In this document: in pieces, positions 1 through 10,410 of the stretch
How positions within the stretch are numbered: the first letter of the stretch is position 1
How the letters are laid out: every line of letters begins with the position of its first letter
From: Atherinomorus stipes
Taxonomy: Eukaryota > Chordata > Actinopteri > Atheriniformes > Atherinidae
Assembly (NCBI GenBank): GCA_023101725.1
Contig: JALJCO010013696.1
Location: forward strand, 343,501 to 407,500
Direction: 5' to 3'
Length of the DNA stretch: 64,000 bases
Notes under the pieces: generated by a model
The model's input: only the letters and a program-made list of their open reading frames with translations
The model's database searches: none
What the model was told of the DNA's origin: nothing
Position numbers and translations under genes: made by a program

Positions 1-654
1 TATTATTAATCACATTTAGGTTAATTAATTTAATTTAAATTGGCTGATTTTACTGACTTTTTTAAATACAGTGTTAAATATGAACAGACCCTGGAGCAAA
101 AAAATGGGCCCCATCGTGAAAAAGGTGGAGAACCGCTGCTGTAGCCAACAAACGCAGTACAGTAGACATCGTTGCAGTGCTACGTATTCCTGATGTCCCT
201 GAACCCCACATGCAGTACCCCCCTACACAGACGAGGGCGCACACACCACTGAGAGATGACTGCATATGTGATATGAAGTCGCCAACATGGATCAGCTTCC
301 AGACATCACATCCAATCCCCCCCTCCCTCCACCCGAGTTCAGCTGCCGTAGTGTGATGTCATCACCAAGCGCCGGCCCCCGAGCCCATCTGGTATCTGGT
401 TGAAGTCTCGGCTTGTCCTGGTCTGGGTCAGAGACGTTGAACCTGCACCAGCAGAACTGGTTCCAGAGACCACGGAGCTCCAGCCCACCCCCTGCTGGAC
501 TCAAAAATCTGCACTGATGACATCACAGCGATGACATCATCACCTGTGCTCCCAGCTGTCCGTCATTCCACCACTGTCAGGGAGGACGGACAGGATTACA
601 ACTACATCAGGCGGGTATAAGGCCTGACCACTGGCTCACATCCGCCCATGTCCT
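1..654. other. 5' flank, no gene recognised
   Basis: AT-rich start followed by mixed sequence with no recognisable coding domain, RNA gene or complete repeat. Short open frames on the minus strand have no family features. I see nothing supportable here apart from distance to the hedgehog gene on the right. Confidence 0.5.
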
Positions 655-688
<34 letters not shown>

Positions 689-697
689 GAGTAGTAC
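655..697. repeat. (GTA)n microsatellite
   Basis: About ten GTA/AGT triplets, slightly interrupted at the right end by GGTAGGAG. A simple-sequence repeat with no other signal. Confidence 0.9.
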
Positions 698-739
698 TAG
701 TCCTTCCACCACTGTCAGTAAGAATGGACAGGACTACGA

Positions 740-905
740 CTACGTCCTACCAGGAACTCGGACCTGGATAGGTGCTACCCAGAACCCGGACCTGCATAGC
801 TACCCAGAACCCGGACCTGCATAGCTACCCAGAACCCAGACCTAAATAGATCCTACAGAGAACCTGGACCTGGTAGAGTCCTACTCAGAATCCGGTCCTG
901 GATGG
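740..905. repeat. Short degenerate repeat of an ACCCAGAACCCGGACCTG motif
   Basis: The phrase 'CAGAACCCGGACCTG' and variants recur about six times with 25-35 base spacing. It leads into the denser GC-rich array to the right and may be an older, diverged edge of the same minisatellite country. Confidence 0.55.
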
Positions 906-1134
906 GTGCTACTGAACCTGGACCTGCAGCCTTTAGTGGACCTGCAGAATCCGCTTGGTGGTGAAATCTGGTGCTGGTCCAACCTCTTGGTTCAGGTTCT
1001 GGTCTGTGGTCTGTCTCTCATCTTTGGAAAGCTGCAGTTCTGCGGTTCTGTGCCTGCTGCTGCTGCTCAGGCGTCCACATACGAGGACGCGGGTCTGAAG
1101 GACAGAGAACGAGCGCGACAGGTCCCGCGCCACC

Positions 1135-2510
1135 CAGCAGGTTCTGGTCCAGCAGGTCCAGGTTCTGTTCCAGCAGGTTCAGGTCCAGCAGGTACAGGAG
1201 GTCCAGGTCCAGCAGATCTAGGTCCAGCAGGTCCAGGTTCTGTTCCAGCAGGTTCCGGTACAGGTCCAGCAGATCCAGGTTCTGTTCCAGCAGGTCCAGG
1301 TTGTTCTCCAGTAGGTCCAGGTTCAGGTACAGGTCCAGCAGATCCAGGTTCTGTTCCAGCAGGTCCAGGTTGTTCTCCAGTAGGTCCAGGTTCAGGTGCA
1401 GGTCCAGCAGATCCAGGTCCAGCTGGTCCAGGTTCAGGTGCAGGTCCAGCAGATCCAGGTTCAGGTTCAGGTCCAGCAGGTCCAGGTTCTGTTCCAGCAG
1501 GTTCAGGTCCAGCAGATCCAGGTCCAGCTGGTCCAGGTTCAGGTGCAGGTCCAGCTGGTCCAGCACATCCAGGTTCAGGTACAGGTCCAGCAGATCCAGG
1601 TCCAGCACATCCAGGTTCAGGTACAGGTCCAGCAGATCCAGGTCCAGCACATCCAGGTTCAGGTCCAGGTCCAGGTCCAGCAGATCCAGGTCCGGCAGAT
1701 CCAGGTTCAGGTACAGGTCCAGCAGATCCAGGTCCGGCAGATCCAGGTTCAGGTACAGGTCCAGCAGATCCATGTCCGGCACATCCAGGTTCAGGTACAG
1801 GTCCAGCAGATCCAGGTCCGGCAGATCCAGGTTCAGGTACAGATCCAGGTTCAGGTCCAGGTCCAGCAGATCCAGGTCCGGCACATCTAGGTTCAGGTAC
1901 AGGTCCAGCAGATCCAGGTCCAGCACATCCAGGTTCAGGTACAGGTCCAGCAGATCCAGGTCCAGCACATCCAGGTTCAGGTACAGGTCCAGCAGATCCA
2001 GGTCCAGCAGATCCAGGTCCGGCAGATCCAGGTTCAGGTACAGGTCCAGCAGATCCAGGTTGTTCTCCAGTAGGTTCAGGTTCAGGTCCGGGTCCAGCAG
2101 ATCCAGGTTCAGGTCCAGCAGATCCAGGTCTAGCAGATCCAGGTTCAGGTCCAGCAGATCCAGGTCCAGCAGATCCAGGTTCAGGTCCAGCAGATCCAGG
2201 TTCAGGTCCAGCAGATCCAGGTTCAGGTTCAGGTCCAGCAGATCCTGGTTCAGGTCCAGCAGGTCCAGGTCCAGCAGATCCAGGTTTAGGTTCAGGTCCA
2301 GCAGATCCTGGTTCAGGTCCAGGTCCAGCAGGTCCAGGTCCAGCAGATCCAGGTCCAGCAGATCCAGGTTCAGGTACAGCAGATCCAGGTCCAGCAGATC
2401 CAGGTCCAGGTCCAGCAGGTCCAGGTCCAGCAGATCCAGGTTCAGGTCCAGCAGATCCAGGTCCAGCAGATCCAGGTTCGGGTCCAGGTCCAGCGGGGTG
2501 CGTCCTGGAC
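1135..2510. repeat. GC-rich minisatellite built from CAGGTC/CAGGTT/CAGCAG hexamers and nonamers
   Basis: About 1.4 kb of CAGGTCCAG, CAGCAGATCCAGG and TTCAGGTACAGG blocks in variable order. All building blocks are multiples of three bases and lack stops, so several frames on both strands are open for hundreds of codons (Pro-Gly-Ser-Ala-Asp in one, Arg-Ser in another, Leu-Asp on the complement). This is a composition effect and not evidence of a protein. The array ends about 330 bp before the hedgehog start codon, so it probably overlaps or adjoins the promoter. Confidence 0.9.
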
Positions 2511-2837
2511 GGGTCCTCCTGGTCCAGATGCGCCAGCAGCGACCAAAGCGCAGGACGCCCACGCGCCGCGCGCCCCTCTGCGTCCGCGCGGAGGCGGCGC
2601 TTTGAAGCTTCCTGCCAACATAAACCGCGTCGCCTATTTATGCCCCGCGTGCGCTCAGGACACGAGCCGCGCGCCTTCTCTCCATTTGGCACCTTTACGC
2701 GCCGGGAATGTGGACCTGCGGGGACTCCGCGCCCAGTCCCGCCGCGTCGCCTCCACTCTGAGCCCGGGACGGGAGCCACGCGGACTGGGGGCGCGCCACC
2801 ACACAGCGGGGACCCTTTCTCCCGGCGGGGGGGCAGG
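2511..2837 (+). promoter_or_regulatory. Probable hedgehog promoter and 5' UTR (CpG-rich)
   Basis: A CpG-dense stretch lies directly upstream of the hedgehog ATG and continues into exon 1. A TATA-like CTATTTAT lies at 2634-2641, about 200 bp before the start codon, a plausible distance for a core promoter plus short 5' UTR. The transcription start itself cannot be read from sequence. An upstream exon is also possible. Inference only. Confidence 0.4.
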
Positions 2838-3137
2838 ATGCTGCTCCCCGCGCTGCTGACGTGCCTCGCCGGCTGCGCCGTCCTCCTCTCCCCGGCCAGC
2901 GAGGCCTGCGGACCGGGCAGAGGCTACGGCAAGCGGCGGTCGCCCCGGAAGCTCGCGCCGCTCGCCTACAAGCAGTTCAGCCCGAACGTGGCGGAGAAGA
3001 CGCTGGGGGCCAGCGGCAGGCACGAGGGCAAGATCACGCAGTTCTCCGCGCGCTTCAGCGAGCTCACCCCCAACTACAACCCCGACATCATCTTCAAAGA
3101 CGAGGAGAACACCGGCGCGGACCGCCTGATGACGCAG
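2838..3137 (+). CDS. ihhb: Hedgehog gene, exon 1 (signal peptide and N-terminal half of the Hedge domain)
   Basis: First of three exons of a complete Hedgehog morphogen gene (join 2838-3137, 20300-20561, 40915-41594; 413 residues). Hedgehog proteins are secreted, autoprocessed, lipid-modified ligands of Patched. The exon encodes residues 1-100: a hydrophobic signal peptide (about 1-23), then CGPGRGYG with Cys24 as the expected palmitoylation site, the basic KRRSPRK heparan-sulphate-binding stretch (32-38), TLGASGR, and [20 protein letters not shown]. Calcium ligands Glu89, Glu90 and Asp95 keep human SHH numbering. The Met at 2838 is chosen because a signal peptide follows it at once; the frame stays open upstream only through the GC-rich array. 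Exon 1 ends ACGCAG|GTAACC in phase 0. Subtype: mixed SHH/IHH-like residues. The Ser-Asp-His-Ser before the cleavage site, the 413-residue length and the BIN1-type neighbour favour an Indian-hedgehog paralogue; dhh is the alternative. Confidence 0.95.
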
Positions 3138-4189
3138 GTAACCGCCGGACTCGCGCGAGCGGGCCTCCGGGACCAAACCGGGTCCCGCCGAGGTGCACTT
3201 TGCCCAGTTTACGCGCGTGGACGCGTCTGCTGACTGCAGAGGAGAGCGCGCGACGTTTCAGCTTTTTGATTTCATGTCTTTGTTTTTGTCTCCTGAAGGT
3301 TCAGCTTTGTTTTTGTTTGTGTGTTTGCGGCAGCGTCCACGCGGAGCTGCTGAGGTGACCGGCTTCAGCTCGCGCGCAGAGCGGCGGCTGGTTCAACACC
3401 GCGTCTTCTGTCTGTCTGTCGGTGTTTCTGGTGGGAAGCGGCAGAAGCGGTGTTCTGCCGCTTCTAGCCGCGCTGCGCTGATGCGGCCCCGCGCGCTGTC
3501 GCTCCAGCCGCCTTCTGGACTGTCAGGAACTTTTACGACCCCCCTCTGATGTGGTCCCGCGTGGAATTTATTTGACTCCCAATTTCCCCAGAAATAAAGT
3601 ATTTATATCTGAGTGCTGACCGCGGCTTCCACAGCGCACGTGGGGAGGGAGAGCGCGCACTCCGGTCTGGAGCTGTCACCTCGCAGGCTGCGCGCGCTGG
3701 AAGGAAACTCCGCCGGAGAGTCTGGCAGTAAATCTGCGCATGTGCGGGCTTGTTTCAGTCCCCGTTTCTCTGACATGTTTTAATCCAGCGTTTCAGTCTC
3801 ATCCTCACCTGACGCGTCTTTCATGTCCGTTCCTCCCGCGCGCGCGCAGCCGCACGCGGCAGCGACCTGCTCTGAATTTATGGCCGCAGCCGCAGAGACA
3901 GCCTCCTGCTTGTCTTCACTGTTCCCTGCTACTTTTCTGTTTGTTTTCGCAGCGCTCGCGGGCAGAAATAGCCCTGACCCGCGCTGAAGCCTTAATTATG
4001 CAGGTTTTCCCGTCATAATTTAGGTTTTATTCGCTTTTCCTGGGAGCTCGCGCGCTGCACACAGAGGGCTGTTCAGGCTTCAGTCAGCGACATGTTCGCT
4101 TTCTGTTTGACTTCACAGCGGATTTTAAGAGGAAATGTAATTATATGTGACGCATTTTTGCAGAGCTTTTGCGGTAATGAGACTTTTTT
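3138..4189 (+). other. Intron 1, proximal non-repetitive part
   Basis: Begins with the GTAACC donor and stays CpG-rich to about 3950 before turning AT-rich. No repeat and no second coding exon recognised. Sequence of this kind right behind the first exon may contain regulatory elements, but none is identified. Confidence 0.5.
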
Positions 4190-4700
4190 CTTAAGGCGAG
4201 ACTCCAGGCAAATAAATGTCAGTAACTGGTATCAGCATGAAACGTTCCCGCTTTGTTCCTCACATCAGGGGGGGGGGCAGTTTCTGTATCGAAAGTTTTC
4301 TGAAATTTTATGTTTAAATATGCAAATGAGGTGTTATATAGCAAAAAATGCGCTAATTTGCATAGGATATTTGTAGGGAAAAAAAATCTAAACTGGATCA
4401 ACCTTCAATGTTTCTTTTAATTTTGTTCACATATTAAAGTCAAAAGTTTTTCCAGAGGGGGTTTTGGATATCTCTGTAGATCATTTCACTATTTAGAATA
4501 TACTGTCAGCATCCAGAGAAAGACATTTTTTTGTCATATTTTTGGATGAAATGTTCTATAATCAGGCTGTGAATCAGATATGAAATAATCCTTGTGTAAA
4601 AACTTTAAGAATCCAGTCAGGATCAGAACGTGAAAGTTTGGTTTCTGTAAGTGCTCCTGAAGTGGAGATTTTTGACCGGAATAAGAGAAAAACTCATTTA
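4190..4700. repeat. Dispersed repeat, copy 1 (inverted relative to 46785-47480)
   Basis: Reads as the reverse complement of much of 46785-47480. Shared landmarks include a GTTCCTCACATCAGGG block near 4254, ATGCAAATGAGGTGTTATA near 4319, CCAGAGGGGGTTTTGGATAT near 4452 and CTCCTGAAGTGGAGATTTTTGACCG near 4653. The match is imperfect with small gaps, so this is an old interspersed element of unknown class. Two copies in opposite orientation bracket most of the hedgehog gene. Confidence 0.8.
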
Positions 4701-5942
4701 GAGAAAACAGCCTTTAAAGTTCTGGATTGTAAAATTCTCCACATTTTTGTTCTATAACTATTTACAGACATCAGATCCAATCAGACTCATGAGCTGGAAA
4801 TATCACGTTTGGTTGAGATGACATGGTTCAGGAAAAAGGGACGTTTCCATGGATACCAGACATGACGGGTTCAGACGAGCACCACGGTGCTGCGCTCCGT
4901 TAAAAACACCAACTTCAGCTGCAGTTTGAGGATCAGACAAAGAATCAGGAAATAAACTCTAAATGATGGTTTTTAGTCTGAAAGAAAACATGATGGAGGA
5001 GGAAAAAACAAAGTCTCCACCGGGGTTTTTTCCTGTAGCGCCCCCCCTTTAAAAAAAGTCAGGAATAAGACAGACCACCTTCTCAGCAAACCAGATTTAA
5101 AATGACAACAAACAAGCATCAGTTTGGGATGGAGCTGCTTCTTTCAGCTTTTTAAAGCAATGCGGCTTTACGGCTCTTAATGAGCCTTTTTGCGGTGCAG
5201 ATGTGCACAGGCGCACGTTGTCAGCCTGTGTTTGTGCAGCCAGCGGTTTAGTGCCTGAACCTCCGACAGAAACCCCCGTCGACCCGAACACCTTGAAAGG
5301 AGAACCAACAAAATCCATCGTGTGATTTATGAAGTTCAGCGTGGTTGCGCTGACCGCAGAGGGAAAACAGTCACGATCCGCACTGAACACCGTCAAAAGG
5401 CATCTGTGGCCACGGGCGCGAGCTATTCTTATCTCAGCCAACATGGAAAAAGACATTTATAGGGTTTAATCCCGGTCTGGAGCCGTGATAGCCGAGATTC
5501 ATGAAAGGCTCCATCACTGGGGGCTTTCAGAAAGACGCCCCGCGTTCATGTTCCATTTATCCGCTTCCATTTACAGATAAAGTGGAATAAATCCAGAAAA
5601 GTGGGCTTTTATTCACAGAAAAGCAGGAATCAGCGTTAATTACCTGGGAAGTTTAAGATTTTAACCTTTAATTGACCTGATGGGGTCATTTTGGAGGTTC
5701 TGCACTGTAAAAAAGGATTTTACTCAACCATTATATTCATCCTCGGTGCTTTAAAAAGTGAGTTTTATGAAGTTATCTGACGTGAGTCTGTAAAGCTGAG
5801 CTCCAATCTGTAGAAATGGAGGTGACTCTCCGTGATGCGTTCAGGTTCCCCTCACTGAAATGAACCAATGACCTTAAATGCAGCAGGAAGTTGGTGTGGA
5901 CGTGATTTTAGCTAAAATGATGTCAAACCACCGACCAGCAGC
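4701..5942 (+). other. Intron 1, single-copy stretch with possible regulatory sequence
   Basis: About 1.2 kb without tandem repeats or recognised transposons. The part at 5140-5580 has higher complexity and balanced composition and includes a TTATCTCAG (GATA-type) motif near 5429. It is one of the few candidate places for a conserved intronic enhancer, but conservation cannot be judged from one sequence. Confidence 0.35.
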
Positions 5943-8900
5943 TGCTGGATAAGTTAACGGGTGATGTTTGTAATGCTGGTTACAGTAAACAGGTGACATT
6001 TATAACGATGGTTAAAGTTAACGGATAATGTTTGTTATGCTGGTTAAAGTTCACTGGTAATGTTTGTTATGCTGGTTAAAGTTAACGGGTGACATTTACT
6101 ATGCTGGTTAAAGTTAATGGGTAATGTTTGTTATGCTGGTTAAAGTTAACGGGTGACATTTACTATGCTGGTTAAAGTTAATGGGTAATGTTTGTTATGC
6201 TGGTTAAAGTTAACAGGTAATGTTTGTTATGCTGGTTAAAGTTAACGGGTGACATTTACTATGCTGGTTAAAGTTAATGGGTAATGTTTGTTATGCTGGT
6301 TAAAGTTCACTGGTAATGTTTGTTATGCTGGTTAAAGTTAACGGGTGACATTTACTATGCTGGTTAAAGTTAATGGGTAATGTTTGTTATGCTGGTTAAA
6401 GTTAATGGGTAATGTTTGTCATGCTGGTTAAAGTTAACGTGTGATGTTTATTATGCTGGTTAAAGTTAAATGGTGACGTTTATTATGCTGGTTAAAGTTT
6501 AAGAGATGACGTTCATTATGCTGGTTAAAGTTAACGGGTGACGTTTGTTATGCTGGTTAAAATAACGGGTGACGTTTATTATGCTGGTTAAAGTTAAATG
6601 GTGACGTTTATTATGCTGGTTAAAGTTAACGGGTGACATTTGTTATGCCGGTTAAATTAACGGGTGACGTTTGTTATGCTGGTTAAAGTTAACGGGTAAT
6701 GTTTGTTATGCTGGTTAAAGTTAACAAGTGACATTTATTACGCTGGTAAAAGTTAATGGGTAATGTTTTTTATGCTGGTTAAAGTTAACGGGTGAAGTTT
6801 GTTATGCTGGTTAAAGTTAACAAGTGACATTTATTACGCTGGTTAAAGTTAACGGGTAATGTTTCTTATGCTGGTTAAAGTTAATGTTTTACGTTTATTA
6901 TGCTTGTTAAAGCAGATGATATTTGTAATGCTGGTTAGAAATAACACGTGACATTTATTATGCTGGTATAAGTTAACGGTTAAAATTTATTACGCTGGTT
7001 TAAGTTAATGGGTGACATTTATAATGCTGGTTAAAGTTCATGGGTGATGTTTATTATGCTGGTTAAAGTTAACGTGTGATGTTTATTATGCTGGTTAAAG
7101 TTAAATGGTGACGTTTATTATGCTGGTTAAAGTTAATGTGTGATGTTTATTATGCCTGTTAAAGTTAAATGGTGACGTTTATTATGCTGGTTAAAGTTAA
7201 CGGGGGACTTTTGTTATGCTGGTTAAATTAACGGGTGACGTTTATTATGCTGGTTAAAGGTAATGGGTGACGTTCATTATACTGGTTAAAGTTAACCGGT
7301 GACATTTGTTATGCTGGTTAAATTAACGGGTGACGTTTATTATGCTGGTTAAAGCTAACGGTTGATGTGTATTATGCTGGTTAAAGTTCACGGGTGACAT
7401 TTGTTATGCCGGGTAAAGTTAATGGGTGACATTTATTACGCTGGTTAAAGTTAATGGGTGATGTTTTTTGCTGGTAAAAGTTAATGGGTGATGTTTGTTA
7501 TGCTGGTTGAAGTTAATGTGTGACATTTATTACGCTGGTTAAAGTTAATGGGTGATGTTTATTATGCTGGTTTAAGTTAATGGTTGACGTTCATTATGCA
7601 GGTAAAAGTTAATAGGTGATGTTTGTTATGCTGGTTAAAGTTATTAAAAGTTATTTGGTGATGTTAGTTAACGGGTGACATTTATCACGCCTGTTAAAGT
7701 TAACGGGTAATGTTTGTTATGCTGGTTAAAGTTAATGGTTTACGTTTATTATGCTTGTTAAAGTAAGCAGATGATATTTGTAATGCTGGTTAGAAATAAC
7801 AGGTGACATTTATTATGCTGGTAAAAGTTAACGGTTGAAATTTATTACGCTGGTTTAAGTTAGCGGGTGACATTTATAATGCTGGTTAAAGTTCATGGGT
7901 GATGTTTATTATGCTGGTTAAAGTTTAAGGGATGACGTCCATTATGCTGGTTAAAGTTAACGTGTGATGTTTATTATGCTGGTTAAAGTTAAATGGTGAC
8001 GTTTATTATGCTGGTTAAAGTTAACATGTGATGTTTATAATGCTGGTTAAAGTTAAATGGTGACGTTTATTATGCTGGCTAAAGTTTAAGGGATGACATT
8101 TATTATGCTGGTTAAAGTTAACGTGTGATGTTTATTATGCTGGTTAAAGTTAAATGGTGACGTTTATTATGCTGGTTAAAGTTAACATGTGATGTTTATA
8201 ATGCTGGTTAAAGTTAAATGGTGACGTTTATTATGCTGGTTATAGTTAACGGGTGAAGTTTGTTATGCTGGTTAAAGCTAACGGTTGATGTTTATAATGC
8301 TGGTTAAAGGTAATGGGTGACATTTGTTATGCCGGGTACAGTTAATGGGTGACATTTATTACGCTGGTTAAAGTAAATGGGTGATGTTTTTTGCTGGTTA
8401 AAGTTAATGGGTGATGTTTATTACGCTGGTTAAAGTTAATGGGTGACGTTGTTATGCTGGTTAAAGTCAACGGGTGATGTTTATTATGCTGATTTAAGTT
8501 AATGGTTGACGTTCATTATGCAGGTAAAAGTTAATAGGTAACGTTTGTTATGCTGGTTAAAGTTATTAAAAGTAATTTGGTGATGTTAGTTAACGGGTGA
8601 CATATATTACGCTGGTTAAAGTTAACTGGTAATTTTTTCTATGCTGGGTAAAGTCAACGGGTGATGTTTGTTATGCTGGTTAAAGTTAATAGGGGACATT
8701 TATAACGCTGGTTAAATTTAACGGTTGACATTTATTATGCTGTTTAAAGTTAACGGGGGATATTTGTTATGCTGGTTAAAGTTAATGGTTGATGTTGATT
8801 ATGCTGGTTAAAGCTAGCAGATGATATTTGTTATGCTGGTCAAAGTGAACAGTTTACATTTAAAATTCTGGTTAAAGTTAACGGTTGACATTTAATACGA

Positions 8901-10410
8901 TGGTTAAAGTAAACGGGTGACGTTTGTTATGCTAGTTAAAGTTAAAGGGTGACATTTGTTATGCCGGGTAAAGTTAATGGGTGACATTTATTACATTGGT
9001 TAAAGTTAATGGGTGATGTTTTTTGCTGGTAAAAGTTAATAGGTGACGCTTGTTATGCTGGTTAAAGTTATTAAAAGTTATTTGGTGATGTGAGTTAACA
9101 GGTGACATATATTACGCTGGTTAAAGTTAACGGGTAATTTTTTTATGCTGGTTAAAGTCAAATGGTGATGTTTATTATGCTGGTTAAAGTTTAAGGGATG
9201 ACGTTTATTATGCTGGTTAAAGTTAACGTGTGATTTTTATTATGCTGGTTAAAGTTAAATGGTGACGTTTATTATGCTGGTTAAAGTTTAAGGGATGACG
9301 TTTGTTATGCTGGTTAAATTAATGGGTGACGTTTATTGTGCTGGTTAAAGGTAATGGGTGACGTTCGTTATGCTGGTTAAAGTTAACGGGTTACATTTGT
9401 AATGCCGGTTAAATTAACGGGTGACGTTTGTTATGCTGGTTAAAGTTAACGTGTGATGTTTATTATGCTGGTTAAAGTTAAATGGTGACGTTTATTATGC
9501 TGGTTAAAGTTTAAGAGATGATGTTCATTATGCTGGTTAAAGTTAACAGGTGACATTTGTTATGCCGGGTAAAGTTAATGGGTGACATTTATTAAGCTGG
9601 TTAAAGTTAATGGGTGATGTTTTTGCTGGTTAAAGTTAATGGGTGATGTTTGTTATGCTGGTTGAAGTTAATGTGTGACATTTATTACGCTGGTTAAAGT
9701 TAATGGGTGACATTGTTATGCTGGTTAAAGTCAACGGGTGATTTTTATTATGCTGGTTTAAGTTAATGGTTGACGTTCATTATGCAGGTAAAAGTTAATA
9801 GGTGACGTTTGTTATGCTGGTTAAAGTCATTAAAAGTTATTTGGTGATGTTAGTTAACGGGTGACATATATTACGCTGGTTAAAGGTAACGGGTAATTTT
9901 TTTATGCTGGTTAAAGTCAACGGGTGATGTTTGTTATGCTGGTTAAAGTTAATAGGGGACATTTATAACGCTGGTTAAATTTAACGGTTGACGTTTATTA
10001 TGCTGTTTAAAGTTAACGGGGGATATTTGTTATGCTGGTTAAAGTTAATGGTTGAAGTTGATTATGCTGGTTAAAGTTAGCGGGTGATATTTGTTATGCT
10101 GGTTAAAGTAAACAGTTTACATTTAAAATTGTGGTTAAAGTTAACGGTTGAAATTTATTACGATGGTTAAAGTAAACGGGTGACGTTTGTTATGCTAGTT
10201 AAAGTTAAAGGGTGACATTTGTTATGGTAGTTGGAGTTACAGGTTGACATTTATTAAACTGATTAAAGTTAACGGGTGACATAAATTACGCAGGTTAAAG
10301 TTAATGGGTGATCTTAACCAGCTGGTAAAAGTTCATGGGTGACGCTTGTTATGCTGGTTAAAGTTCACGGGTGACATTTGTTATGCTGGGTAAAGTTAAT
10401 GGGTGATGTT
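5943..10410. repeat. 32-bp satellite, block A
   Basis: About 4.5 kb of a 32-base unit containing TTATGCTGGTTAAAGTTAA followed by a variable CGGGTGACGTT / TGGGTAATGTT part. Well over one hundred diverged units, with occasional 1-3 base indels and local deletions. Larger blocks recur, for example around 7000-7900 and 7700-8600, so amplification proceeded in multi-unit steps. The same unit reappears at 12361-13553 and 15269-15350 on the far sides of two LINE remnants, showing one original array was split. Confidence 0.95.

Noticed and set aside
2655..3176. Antisense 173-codon open frame over hedgehog exon 1
   Set aside because: A shadow of the GC-rich coding exon with no homology of its own.
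906..3233. A 775-residue secreted repeat protein fused to hedgehog
   Set aside because: The upstream part is array sequence and the open frame runs through the exon-1 donor into the intron. Hedgehog starts naturally at 2838. Kept only as a low-interest observation.
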